Positions 1 to 11,165 of a stretch of 64,000 nt of DNA are shown here, piece by piece; position 1 is the first letter of the stretch, and each line of letters begins with the position of its first letter. The stretch spans positions 66,555,794 to 66,619,793 of the forward strand of contig CM056733.1 of assembly GCA_029844215.1 (NCBI GenBank), given 5' to 3'. The stretch is from Przewalskia tangutica. Taxonomy: Eukaryota > Streptophyta > Magnoliopsida > Solanales > Solanaceae. The position numbers were made by a program, and so were the translations under genes. The notes beneath the pieces were generated by a model. It had not been told where the DNA came from, did not search any database, and was given only the letters and a program-made list of their open reading frames with translations.

Positions 1-818
1 GACGCCCTTTGGATCTATATTGTGAATCAGTGGCAGTTGAAGGCCTTGAGGACAAGAAGAAGGACCAAGTTATTGATGCAAATGACTTCAGCGTTCCAAT
101 TGAGGTTCCTATTCAGGGTCTATCAGAAGTAGAAACTCCAAATTCTGGATCCGCAAAGTTTCCTATGACTGCTAGTGACAAGATTTATCACAAAAGGAAG
201 CAAAAAAGTGTGGTTGAGGGAGAGAACGCCAAGCCCAAAGGTAAGAAGAGAGCTGTAGAAGATTATACACCTTCGTCTGTAGAAACATCTGAGAAGAAAC
301 GAAGGAAACCATATGGAAAAGTTAAGGGTGTTGATGAAAAAATTGGTAAGAGGGTCAGCAAGAAGCCTGGTGACAATACAAAGAAACTTAGTGTTTCAAT
401 TCCCGAGCGTGATGAACTTGGCGACCAAAATGCGAGCCCTTTATCAAGGGAAAGAAAGAAGAGCAAGTATTTATCACCTCCTTATACGAGCCCTAGGTGG
501 AATGCAGGAAAATCAAGCTTTAAGAGAGAAATGGAAATATAATCTAAGAAAATTTCTGATATTACCAGGATGGGTGAGCGGATGAAAAAGGCTGCTCGGT
601 TTCTTTTGTCTTCTTCTGGTGCAAACCATGGCAATGTTGACAAGAGTTCTCGGAACGGAAAGCAAAGATCTATGACTTTTGACACCATGGATGTCAATTC
701 ATCGGTGAATGAGGTATTGTCTGAGGTTCAGTCTACTGCTCTCAACCCTCTTTTATTGAGGAATGGATCTCTTGAGAAGGCCAGAGACTTCGTTTCCTCT
801 TTCAGGAAATCAGTGTAA
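1..818 (+). pseudogene. PWWP-domain-protein-like gene fragment, C-terminal region
   Basis: One reading frame runs from the window edge to a stop at 816-818, broken once by an in-frame TAA at 540-542. The first part is lysine/serine-rich with basic nuclear-localisation-like clusters (KRKQKS, KGKKR, EKKRRKP). It leads into RERKKSKYLSPPYTSP, a motif I associate with plant PWWP-domain (PDP1-like) chromatin proteins. After the stop the frame resumes with ITRMGERMKKAARFLLSS and ends ARDFVSSFRKSV, also typical of the region after the PWWP domain in that family. The PWWP domain itself would lie upstream of the window. The sequence stops resembling protein at about 818, where a GT could mark a lost splice donor or a truncation by the adjacent retroelement. 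Family assignment is from motif memory. It could be part of a longer, still expressed gene with a recent nonsense change, but truncation plus stop favours a pseudogene. Confidence 0.5.
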
Positions 819-1432
819 TAGAACAGAGATTAGTATCCCAAAAGGTCGAAAATTTGGGGCTAAAATTGGCAACAAACTTTCCTTTTTAACAACAATGGTA
901 GATTTCGATTCAGGACGAATGAAGTAACGGGGATAGGTTCTTTGTGTCGACCTGAGTGAGACAAACACAACCACACCACTCACGAGCTTCGAATCTACCT
1001 GAAGCAACCAGAATCCGTCAAACGGCGGCTAGGGTTAACCCTGAAATCGATCTGGTCGTCGGAGCAATTGAGCAAAAATTGAGGGGTGTGGTAGATATAG
1101 AAATGACGGTCTTGACAAGACGAAGCTAATGGTATAAGCCTCGTCCCCGTTGGACACCTGAATAGGTCGGAAATTGTGAATTACCGCCGGAAACACTGTT
1201 CACATCGGCAATCACTGTTGCAGCGCGATTCAATTTCAATTTTAACCCATCAAAATGCGGAAGTGGTGGAACCGATCAGAACAAGAACCCAAATTTAACA
1301 AGAACAAACACAAATAGCGAAATGCTAACAAGAACTAACAAGGTAGGCGGTACAACCAGCCAATATCATAATACAAGAAAAAAATATCTAATAGGCGGTA
1401 AAATCGACCAATAATATTAAGCTCTGATACCA
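819..1432 (-). mobile_element. non-coding leader next to an LTR (retroelement internal fragment)
   Basis: No reading frame of note. The minus strand begins with a methionyl-tRNA primer-binding site at 1421-1432 directly beside the LTR at 1433-1601, so this stretch reads as the 5' untranslated leader of a minus-strand LTR element. No gag is recognisable before the PWWP-like fragment. The element is therefore either truncated here or has picked up that fragment. Confidence 0.45.
1421..1432 (-). other. primer-binding site (initiator Met-tRNA type)
   Basis: The minus strand reads TGGTATCAGAGC, the classic plant retrotransposon PBS complementary to the 3' end of initiator tRNA-Met, immediately after the LTR end. 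Confidence 0.8.
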
Positions 1433-1601
1433 TGTTAGAATCCATGAAAGTCTTTTATTCATAACATGAATTCTTACAAAGCAATAACAAAGAGAGCTAA
1501 AAGTGTAAGTAAAAGAGAAACAATTAATCCCTTTATATATGGTACAATACAAAAGCTATAGATGTAAACAAACGATGTGGGACAACTTTATTTTGTTAAC
1601 A
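1433..1601 (-). mobile_element. short LTR (169 bp), 5' LTR of a minus-strand element
   Basis: On the + strand it begins TGTTAG and ends TTAACA, giving a short inverted terminal repeat, and it abuts the PBS at 1421-1432. The small size fits a TRIM or a short-LTR copia element. The partner LTR would lie to the left, beyond or inside the PWWP-like fragment, and is not visible. No target duplication can be verified. Confidence 0.6.
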
Positions 1602-1603
1602 GT

Positions 1604-2202
1604 CTCCACCATATTATCCTACGTGGCGCTTACGTAAATATTATTTATCCAATTTAACCCGACTTGCCCAAATATAAACCGACCCATTTGCAAAACAAAC
1701 CCCCGTATCTCTGTTTCCAGTAAGAGTTGTGGAGAGCAAATACTTTGATTCATTGTTTCTTCTATCTTTCAGTCTCCTCCATAATTGAACCAACCTTTCA
1801 CACAAAAGCTACTGAAGAAAACAAAAGCAAAAGAATTCCTCAAACAGACACTCTCTTCTCCCTGGCCTGGCCTGGCCATTCCAAATCCTTGGACCCAACC
1901 ACAACCTCTCGTCGCCGCCGCATAACTCTAGCTCTGGTAACGATCAACCGTTTTCTAATCCACTTACTCAGTTCCATTACGATGACCGGGCTTTTTCTCT
2001 CTTGGATTCAAAGCTCTTTCCTCAATATGGTACTTATGCTACAACACCAATTTTGCTTTTCAAAACTCTCGTCGGAAACAGAGATAAAGGGGTTTGAGTT
2101 TTGGAAATTGGAGTCGGTTTATTTGGGTGGGTCGGATTAAATTGGATAAATAATATCCACGTAAGATAGTAAGATGGGGATATTAGGAATTAATGGTGTA
2201 GT
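1604..2202. mobile_element. fold-back MITE-like element
   Basis: Two arms of about 85-90 bp are inverted copies of each other: 1604-1690 and 2110-2202. Both contain CTTACGT(A/GG)...ATTATTTATCCAATTTAA followed by a CCGACC...AAATAAACCGAC block. The roughly 420 bp between them has no protein similarity I recognise; the 137-residue frame at 1727-2137 is unsupported. The termini are imperfect and no clear target duplication was found, so the superfamily is undetermined. Confidence 0.55.
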
Positions 2203-3294
2203 GATAGATATGAATTCAAAGTGGGATGATAAGGATTAATATATTAATAAATATAACGAATGTCAAATATAATCCAAGGCAAATATGATAGAAAATTACA
2301 TGTTACTATGTTTTAGAGATAATATTAATAGTGAATATATTACGTAATTAATATTAAATATTAAAAATGATTCTCCGGGACTCAATTTGGATGTTTCCAA
2401 ATCTGTTTTTTACTCAATTTCTCTCTATAAAAATTATATCTTTGCATAGTTATTTTCAATTTCCAGCTTTGGCATTGTTGTAGATGCATTACAGATCATC
2501 AACACCCAAAAGTGAAATTTAAAGGCGAACTTTGTAGTCCGCCATTGTTGAGCAACAGAAGAGATATTCATACAATTCTGGGGGAAGGAACTCATTGACT
2601 ACGGTGTGAACAACCATGGTTGTTGCAGGAACAGAGCCTACTGTCGATAAAACGGTCTTGGCCAGTGCCATATTTGATTCCGCAAAAGACTACAGGTTTC
2701 CTAACAGGAACTTGTCGCTCTGTGCCTGATGGTATTCAAGATTTTACTATTGACGTTTGTTTAGTTAGCAAAGTATATCAGAAAAATAGAATACCAATTT
2801 CTAACTTTTTTGGAAGGATCTAGGGATGGGGCAGGAGAGGGAGACCTGGTTTGATTGATGCAAGCAATGGCTAAAGGGAAAGTGCTAATTTATAGTATAA
2901 AAAAGATGTGAATATAAAAATGAAATTTGGAAAGACTTCTGGAACCATAATTTTTTTGAAAAAATTCAGAGGAGACCGTGTCTCATTGCTTAGACCAAGT
3001 GTGCAGAGGAGACCAAGTGTCATTTTGCTTAGACTGCGTAGACTTTGAAGATTATATATATCCAGGCAAGCCATTCACATTAGCACATCTAGCTTCCCTG
3101 AAACTTCTTTAATGATGAAGTTTTCCATGCCAACTCGAATGAACGATTATAGAAATGTGTAACGTGTGATTGTCAATCTAGTATCATCAATGAACAAGTA
3201 TAATGGTAGAATAATAATTCTATTGAAATTGAAATCAATAATAAGAAATACTTCAAATTGATCAACAAACACTAACTTGATGTCGATAGAGGTC
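2203..3294. other. AT-rich unassigned DNA with one short open frame
   Basis: Mostly AT-rich and without recognisable genes. A 37-codon frame from the ATG at about 2615 (MVVAGTEPTVDKTV..., stop near 2727) looks more protein-like than its surroundings and could be a first-exon remnant, but I cannot name a family. The segment at about 3171-3285 is an inverted copy of 27355-27465 (see findings). Confidence 0.4.
3171..3285. repeat. inverted copy of the copia leader segment at 27355-27465
   Basis: The + strand here (starting TGTCAATCTAGTATCATC) is the reverse complement of the segment just inside the right LTR of the surrounding copia element. It lies outside the left LTR, where unrelated host flank would be expected. 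Confidence 0.6.
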
Positions 3295-3871
3295 TGTTGT
3301 CGCAGTGTCCTAAGACAGAAATTCGTCCCCACTTGTGCTGTAGTTTTTCGGACGTCTATCTTGAGGATATAACTATCTGGTTCGATTTCTTGCACAAAAA
3401 CTAAACCCTGACGAATTTACTTTATGTCTTTTTTCAGAAATGTATTTAAGAAGAAGAAGAAACAATAATCTTAAGATGATTTTAATTCTCAAATCGTAAG
3501 ATTAGTTCATGAATTGATTCATGTTTTTAATCAAGTGATCAATCTACTTTTATAGTAGTAACATCAGAATAGGTATAACCTTTCATTACAAAGGTTGCGA
3601 CTGTTTAGAACAGCCATACCCATTCCCATAAATTCTGACCGTTAGGCACAGTGTCGCGGCTCTGCCCTTTAGCGCCGCGACCCTGATTCCTGTCAGACCT
3701 CTCAGAAGTTTTGGCGCCGTGGCGCTGAGCACGAGAAATTTTTACCTGTTCAGGCGCCGCGACCCTCTCCCTAAGTGTCGCGACACTTCACCAAAAATTC
3801 CGACACTTCGCCAAAAATTCCGACACTTACTTTGGTCACTTATTTCTTCTTATCCTACACAAGTTCCAACA
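3295..3871 (-). mobile_element. 3' LTR of copia B
   Basis: On the + strand it starts TGTTGTCGC and ends GTTCCAACA. It is homologous to 27467-28050 over the GC-palindrome-rich U3 and the R region. The minus-strand TATA box (TATAAAAG) lies at about 3547-3554. The left boundary is inferred from the TGTTG...CAACA terminal pairing. Confidence 0.65.
3640..3800. promoter_or_regulatory. GC-palindrome array in copia B U3 (3' LTR copy)
   Basis: Several near-palindromic motifs of the type GGCGCCGTGGCGC, AGCGCCGCGACC and GTGTCGCGACAC lie 90-250 bp upstream (in transcription direction) of the TATA box. The right LTR has an expanded set at about 27797-28000. Confidence 0.5.
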
Positions 3872-3884
3872 ATACCCCACAGTT
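3872..3884 (-). other. polypurine tract of copia B
   Basis: The minus strand reads TGTGGGGTAT directly before the 3' LTR. It resembles the tract of the intronic copia at 29954-29966 (TGTGGGGGAT), which supports orientation and kinship. Confidence 0.6.
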
Positions 3885-4249
3885 TTTATTCAAACATCAA
3901 CAATATCCCACATTTGGATAGAAAATAAGATAATGAGGAACATATCGTTATTCTGAAAAACTCGATATGACATGCATTCGAAAAGGTGTCTTTTGGACTT
4001 GAACCGTTCGTAGTGAATACCTATCAGATCTACTTTGTGAAATAGTGTACGAAATGTCTTGAACTATTCACGTTGTGTAGTAAATCAAGACAACAAGTAT
4101 CACACACATCATATCAACATATTTCAATTCTTACGGTTGTGTTCATTTCGGTCGTGAACAACTCCTTCGTGAGATTTTCTCGAGAACGTAGCCTGTCGCG
4201 CCCCTTTTCGACCGCGACTTTAGTTTTAAATAAAAATGGCTCCTGCTCA

Positions 4250-4885
4250 AATAAAAGGTTAGACGATAAAATGCTAAAAATGCTTAAAATATTAAAGTGC
4301 TTAAAAGTGCTAAAAGTGCAAAAGAGGTGCTAGAAATTGCTAAGGTGCTAAGGGTTCGCGGAGTCGCCACCTAATTAGTTTGGGTGAATTAGGACACCTA
4401 AATGTTTAACTAGTTTAAAGTAAAACATTAACTCCATTCTTTATGGTCTGCTAAACTTAGTGAGATTCTGGGTAAGGGTTCTTTATTAATCTAGAGGAAG
4501 GGTTAGGCACCTCTAAGATCCGCTTAACTCATGGTTGTCTGCCAAACCTAGGGTAATTATTATGTTTTAAAAATGCAAAGTAACAGCTCTTCCTGCTTAA
4601 TAAAATGCTAAAAAATGTTAAAATGTTTTAAAAGGTGCTTAAAGTATAAAAAGGGCAAAAGGTGCTATATGCTAAAGTGCAACAGAATGCTAGGAGGTGC
4701 TAAAATGTTAAGGACAAAATGTGCTAAAGGTGCTAAGGGATTAATTTTAAAAGTAAAGGGTGTTAAATATTAAAGTGGTGCTTAAAATGCTAAAGTGCTA
4801 AAGAATGCAAAAAGGTGCTAAAATGCTAAGGTTTTTAAAGGGCTAGAAATATGCTAAAGAATGCTAAGGTGCTTTATAGACTAAT
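4250..4885 (-). repeat. degenerate short repeat zone in LARD LTR (left copy)
   Basis: Irregular repetition of AAGGTGCTAAAATGCTAA-like words. The same zone appears at 15630-16265 in the partner LTR. It is non-coding and characteristic of this LTR family. Confidence 0.6.
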
Positions 4886-7800
4886 TATGTGTTCATGCAA
4901 AGGTTATTTACGGACTAATTATGTATACTGCTAGCTAAATTAATCTTGCTTAACCTGCGTACGATATGATATAAAAGGTGCTTTAAAGTGACTCTTGAGA
5001 GTTTATGAAGAAATCTGTTGTGAGTTTTAATAAGAAACAAAATGTTTGATTTTATGATGCAAGTTAAATTGTTTAGATTATTTTGTCAGAATTTAGACAT
5101 GCCTAACAATCCTAAAAGACAAATAAAGTAGAAGTGTATTCCTAAATGTAAATTACCTCCCATCTCATATGTTCAAAGACTAAATGCTCTACGTCTCCTA
5201 TTAATTACAAAGTTAGAATATGGCAATAATAAATAAACAAATAAATAAATGCGTAAATAAACAAAGAGAGGAATGAGACTGGAGTAGTAGCGTCTAGGCG
5301 GATGGCGACAACATCTATTTTTGTAGTTGTTTGGAAGCCTGCGGCGGAAATGCGGTTGGTGATATGGGATTATCATGAGTCTCGTACCGAGACTCTTAAT
5401 TATTCTCCCGATGCATGCCATGTAAAAATAAGAAAGAAAAAGGATTAGTAAATATTCCAAACAATATAAGTGAACATGTGCATATTCTAGCTAATATTTA
5501 ATTAAGTTAATCTCTAAAATGATAGAAGTTGACCAAGGGCCCAACGTTATTCAGCCCGAATTAGGCCTTGGTAACTGGCAGCAACAAACAACAATAGAAT
5601 GTTGGCTTTCAGATTTTTAAAGAGGGCATACGCAATGGACTAATGACAACGCAAAGATAAGTACAAAATGGGGACTGGTCCAAGTTGCAGACAGGGGAAA
5701 CGACACAGCAGACAGGGTGTATGCAGGGGGGGCCATAGGCGAGAAGCGGCGAGATGTAGATGGCAATAGGCGAAACAAAGAAACAGCAAGCAACAAGCTT
5801 AATCAATAAGTGAGCATAATGCATCTCAAGCCCAATATCCATAAAAACAGTGAGGATCAGTAGGCAGCAGGCAGGGACAGAAATAAGCCTCAAGAAGAGG
5901 AGAGAAAGGGATACTTAGACAATAATGGACTGATTTACCAAGCATGCTAGACCTTTGACAACCAAATAGGCCGATTTATTAACACGCAACATGCATGAAG
6001 ACCTGCTTGATGTATACCAGATTAGTATACCCTGTGTTTCTCAGGATATATCATCTCAAGCCCAACCAAACCAGTGGCAAGTACAGCATTCACAAATATA
6101 TATCTCGGATAAACAGACAGAATAAACCAGCACATATGGAGGCTGAGATTTGACATTAGATATGTAGGATCTGCCTTGAACTGGAGTAAGCACACAGCAG
6201 TTTATAGGTTATGTATTGAACCTACTGTCTACTGTTTTTATAGCACGAACCTGCATTTAACTTGATATGGTGTAAATGGTTTCAAGCAGACATAAGAAGC
6301 TAGTATGTGCTGCTATGACAAAGAGGTTGAGGAATACTATACTATATAAGAAAAGACAAATGTAACTTGAGCATATAGATACAAACACATGACCAGTTAT
6401 AACAGAACATGAGGACCTATACACACAAAGGTTCATTCAAAATTCATGTCAAGATTATGCTAAGACCCCTAAGGTTTCACTAGATATTCAGAACTTAACA
6501 TGCCACCATAGGGTCTTTAACACTTGAGATAAAACAGAACGAGCATGCAACTAATTAAGGACACAAGTATGAAAATAAATAGGTAACACATTCAGCATGG
6601 CATTTAGACCTACTTGAATATCAGGATTTCTAAGCAAAGATACATGCTGATTTTATTGACTCTTTAACAACTTTTAGGGCATGAAGAAGATATCAAGAAA
6701 TATAGACAACAAGAAGGGATAGTTATTCCTTTAAGGACACTATTTTGGATATAGAATATCACTGACACTTAACTCAGACATTTAAATCATAATAGACATA
6801 GTAATACACAGTATTGGACACACAATGGCAAAGATAAATGCATTTTCAGAAACAGCAGAGGGCATCATGCTTAGCAATCCAACATATATGTACAAGACAT
6901 ATGGTCTTCAAACAGTCATAGCACCATCACACCCAACAAGACAGAATCAATACATGATGAGATAATCTCAACAAATACAGTCGAGAGGCATATAACAGAA
7001 AAACACATGAATTCACATAAGAAGTCAAAATTCGATAGAGAGCGAGTTTACCTTGTTCGGGCAGCGACCCGGGGCAGCGTATCAAGTCGTCGGTCCAATC
7101 GACGGGTTTTGAGTTTGCGATGCGAATGAAAAGTCGAGGTTCGTTTGCTGATTTGTGGCTGGAATTGAAATAAGGGGGATTTGAATTACCTATTCTTGCG
7201 ATGCTAGTGGCCTAGGTACTGAGTTCTGTTCTAATGTGCTCTTCCTCTGTTGCTGTTGGACTCCTCTGAGCCTTCTCGTATATCCCTCCGACCCTGCTCT
7301 ACTGTCGTCTCCCCCTGCTCCCTGAGTTCTCTTCGTATATGCCCTACTGCTCTGCTCGTAAAGAAAACGATTGCTACTGACCCCCGCTCTGACCTCAATT
7401 GGACTCTCCTATATGCTCTACTGTGCTCTTCGTCTGTGCTCGACCGATGCCCCCTGTCTCTGAATCGATGCTATGGGTCCCCCCCTCTTAATGCCTATTG
7501 CATGTGCGTTATATAGCCTAACTCTAGGTTCTAAGTTTGGTAAGCAATCGGTACTATGCTGGACTGCCATTTGGGTACTGATTTTGGACGATTTGAGGGA
7601 CGAGATTTGGGTAGATTCGTAAGTGATTTCAGTAGCTTTTAGGAAGGATATGGTAAGGAATGAGCTGTCTGGGGTGCGTGGATAAAAGGAAGGGTCGCCG
7701 GATTCTCAGGCGAGAATCTCGGCGACTGTGAGGTGCTTTGCGGCGAATGAAACTTAGGTTTAGGGTTCGTGGTTTTTTCTTGTGTGCGGGAGAGGGACGA

Positions 7801-8525
7801 AGGGAAAAAGGGAAAATAAAAGGTTGGGGCGGGCTGTGTATATCAAGCGTGGGCTGGGCGGATAAGGGGCGTCGTGTTGGGCCTGGACGACGGGTAGATG
7901 GGGGACTGGGCCTTAGGCTTTTAATTAGTTAATTAGTGGTGAGTTTTAGGTATTAAATTAGTTAATTAGTAGTAGATCAATAAACTAATAAATTGTGATT
8001 AAATTATTTAGATGCTTTGTTAATCTAATTTTGAGTTTAAAATTATTACAAAATAAAGACGGGCGTGCTATTTAATTAAAGAATAAAGACGGACGTGCTA
8101 TTTAATTAATGCTTTGTTATACCCCGTATTTCCAGAGTATGTACGTGAGGGCGTACGTATACAATTTGAGCCTTAAAGTTGGCTAGTTTCGAAATTTGTA
8201 CACAACACCCGAAAGGAGTCGTTTTTCGACGAAACGTTTCCACAGCTTTCGAAGGGAAAATTCCGGCTATGTCATTAATAATTTTTGCGGATTTTTCCGA
8301 GAGACGAAACATTTTGGACCAACGGGAGGTGACATGTCACCCTCACATTGGAAGAGGTTGGACGGCAATTGGGCTAAGTCTTGCACGTTTTTGGTGTGAA
8401 ATTTTGGTCAAGGGTTAGGTAGGATATTTTTGTGTAGATGGATAAGGTAGCACATGGCTAAATCTTGGCCTTACACTTGCTATGCACTTGTCTTCATCTT
8501 GGCCATTGGTTGGCCTTCATTTGAC

Positions 8526-8533
8526 CTATAAAT
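8526..8533 (+). promoter_or_regulatory. TATA box of the solo LTR
   Basis: TATAAATA in an otherwise mixed-composition stretch, about 410 bp from the LTR start. The homologous LTR at 21759-24744 has an equivalent on its own strand near 24240-24252. Confidence 0.5.
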
Positions 8534-10610
8534 ACCCCTCTAAGTGATGAACTTTCTTCATCCAAAAATCTTTTCTAAGTGTTAAAAATACCTCCCTTTA
8601 GTGTTGAGTTCGTCCAACTCCCCACTCCTTTGAGAGTCTTGCCGAGGCCTCCCCTCCCCTTTGTGGTGCCCTAGCCGAGGGGTACCCCCCCTAGCCTTGT
8701 TGTCTCGTATAAATACCCCCCTTTTGTGGTATAGAAATACTCTCCTAGTAGTGTTATAATGTCCAAATACCTTGGCCCAAATACCTTGTAGTATTCCCAA
8801 AGTTACACTTGTACAAAAGCCCAGAAAATACTATTATACTTCCCTCAGTCACAAAAACGAAACCCTAAGTAAATCTTCACCCGTAGTTGAAGTTATAAGT
8901 AGAAGTTGGTTATAAGTTATAAGGATTGGTTGGGCGGTCGGGCGCACGGAGTAGGAGCTAAACCTTGCTCAGGATCGACATATAAACTCGGATAATTTTG
9001 GGCTTATCGAGGTAAACACTCTTGACCTTCTATTGTAATTGGAAATTACATGTTGTAGGAATATATAGTTGAAGTATACTATATATAGAACTGAACATTA
9101 TAATTGTGCGGCAATGTCTTTTGACTTAAGCCTGAATAATACTTACGGCAATGTCTTGCGACTTAAGCCTGAATTTAAAGAAGAGAACTGAACTGTAATT
9201 ACATAGGACTGTATTACAGTAGACTTGTGTAGCATTACTGTGTAGTAGAATTGTACACGTCCGGTTAGACGTGTTAACCCCCCCCCTGGTTGGCTTGGTA
9301 GCCGGCCTCGATAGAGGAGGAGATTTACGCTGTTGCGGGGGGGGGGGAGGTGCTGCCGAATTTTCTGTAGAATATTCTACATTGAGATCTAAAGATATTA
9401 ATAGGCGCTTTGTGGCCTCTATAGGTTGTAGTACTACGTGTGGAGTGATCTGCTTGACTGAGAGTGTAGCAGACGGTTTGAGGTACTTGGAGCGTTTTGC
9501 TATTAGTCGATACTCGTCGCGAGGTATGTGAACCTCTTCCTATCTGTTCTAGCATGATATGTGTATAACTATGTAGTACGGTAGACGTACATGTGTTAAA
9601 TGTATTTGATTGTCTTTAAACATAAAGTGTTATAACGGCTTTATGGGAAGTTGGTTATAATGACTCTGTAAATGAGAAATGCTTTGTGGTTTTTAAAAGA
9701 TAACTGATTTGACTTATAACCGACTTGTTGTAAAAGAACCTTGAAGTATTCTAAGAGATTAAGAAACCTTTTTGAAAGAAGTGTATACTTGGTTTGAAAA
9801 CATAAAAGTTATACCAGCTTTATGAGAAGTTAGGTGTAACGCCTTAAGAGAGATAAAAAGAATGGTTTAATGGTTTAGAAGTTAAGAGACTTATTCTTAA
9901 AAGATAAGAGACTTGACTTAATATGGATGTTTGTGTGAAACCTCATTCGTGAGTAATGAGTACTTGGTTTTGGAAGGAATAATGTTTCTTGATTTGGAAA
10001 TCGAGAATGTATCGACAAACCATGCGGCGTTAATAAAGGGAAATGTATTGAATAATTAAGTATTATTAAAAGCAGTAGAAACCTCCATCTGCATAGAAGC
10101 TAAGATGAGACAAAATGATATTACATTTCTAGATCATGGCTGCTAATAAGATTGATTATGAACAAGAATAACCTACTCGCCTAAGGCATATGTTACTCAA
10201 TTGTTTTAAAAGAGATTAAGACATGAACTATGAACTTTTCAAAAAGAGACTTGTGTATTTGAAATTAGGCAAACCGAACTTTAGGAAAAAGGAAGGCATT
10301 GTGTTGTCTTAAAATGGTTTAAAACATAAGGTGTATAACAACTTTATGGGAAGTTGGTTATAACGACCTTATGAAAACAAAAGAAAGGTTTTATCATTGG
10401 TTTTAATGTGGTAACTTGACTTTAAAAAGGAAAGTATGGAAGTTGTTTTGGTTTACTTAAAAGATATAAGTCACTCTATTTTTATACTACGGGTATCGGG
10501 TGACTTTTATAAAAGGATTAGATCCCGTTAAAAGGAATTTAACGTACGTAGTACTTTAGGGTTAAAACCCGGACTTTGGCATAAAATGAAAGTACTTTGA
10601 GTTGTGTATA

Positions 10611-10735
10611 ACTTGCCTATGCTTGTTGTTGTGAAACTTGCCTATGCTTGTTGTTGTGAAACTTGCCTATGCTTGTTGATGTGAAACTTGCCTATGCTTG
10701 TTGTTGTGAAACTTGCCTATGCTTGTTGTGATAGC
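10611..10735 (+). repeat. 25-bp tandem repeat, five copies
   Basis: ACTTGCCTATGCTTG starts at 10611, 10636, 10661, 10686 and 10711, giving an exact 25 bp period with minor changes. Confidence 0.9.
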
Positions 10736-10864
10736 CTTTGTTGTGCAAAGATTGTGTTTCTATACTACCGCGTCTCTCGATGGAGGGTCGGTTGACTTGT
10801 TAAGAACTTACTTGGACGTGCCGGCAGTGACGGAGAAATTCCACGGGTACGTTCCTGTTGATAG

Positions 10865-11165
10865 TGTTACTTTTGTTAAATCACTTTGGACATCTCGACA
10901 CGATCGTGGCGCACGGGTATGCTTCCACTTTGATTACCGCCTTGTTGTCTTATTGTTTCCTCTGGACATATCGACACGATGCGATGCGTAGCGCACGGGT
11001 ATGCTTCCATTTGGAATGCTGTCTTATTGTTTCCCTTTGGACCTACTGACACGATGCGTAGCGCACGGGTATGCTTCCATTTGGAATGTTGTCTTATTTG
11101 TTCCCTTTGGACATACTGACACGATGCGTAGCGCACGGGTATGCTCCCATTTGGATTTCTATCTT
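10865..11165 (+). repeat. tandem repeat of about 70 bp, four copies
   Basis: GCGCACGGGTATGC occurs at 10909, 10991, 11061 and 11131, with the segment between copies (CATTTGGAATG...CCTTTGGACA) also conserved. Confidence 0.85.

Noticed and set aside
1727..2140. 137-residue ORF inside the fold-back element
   Set aside because: Non-homologous and spans from one inverted arm to the other; typical chance frame.
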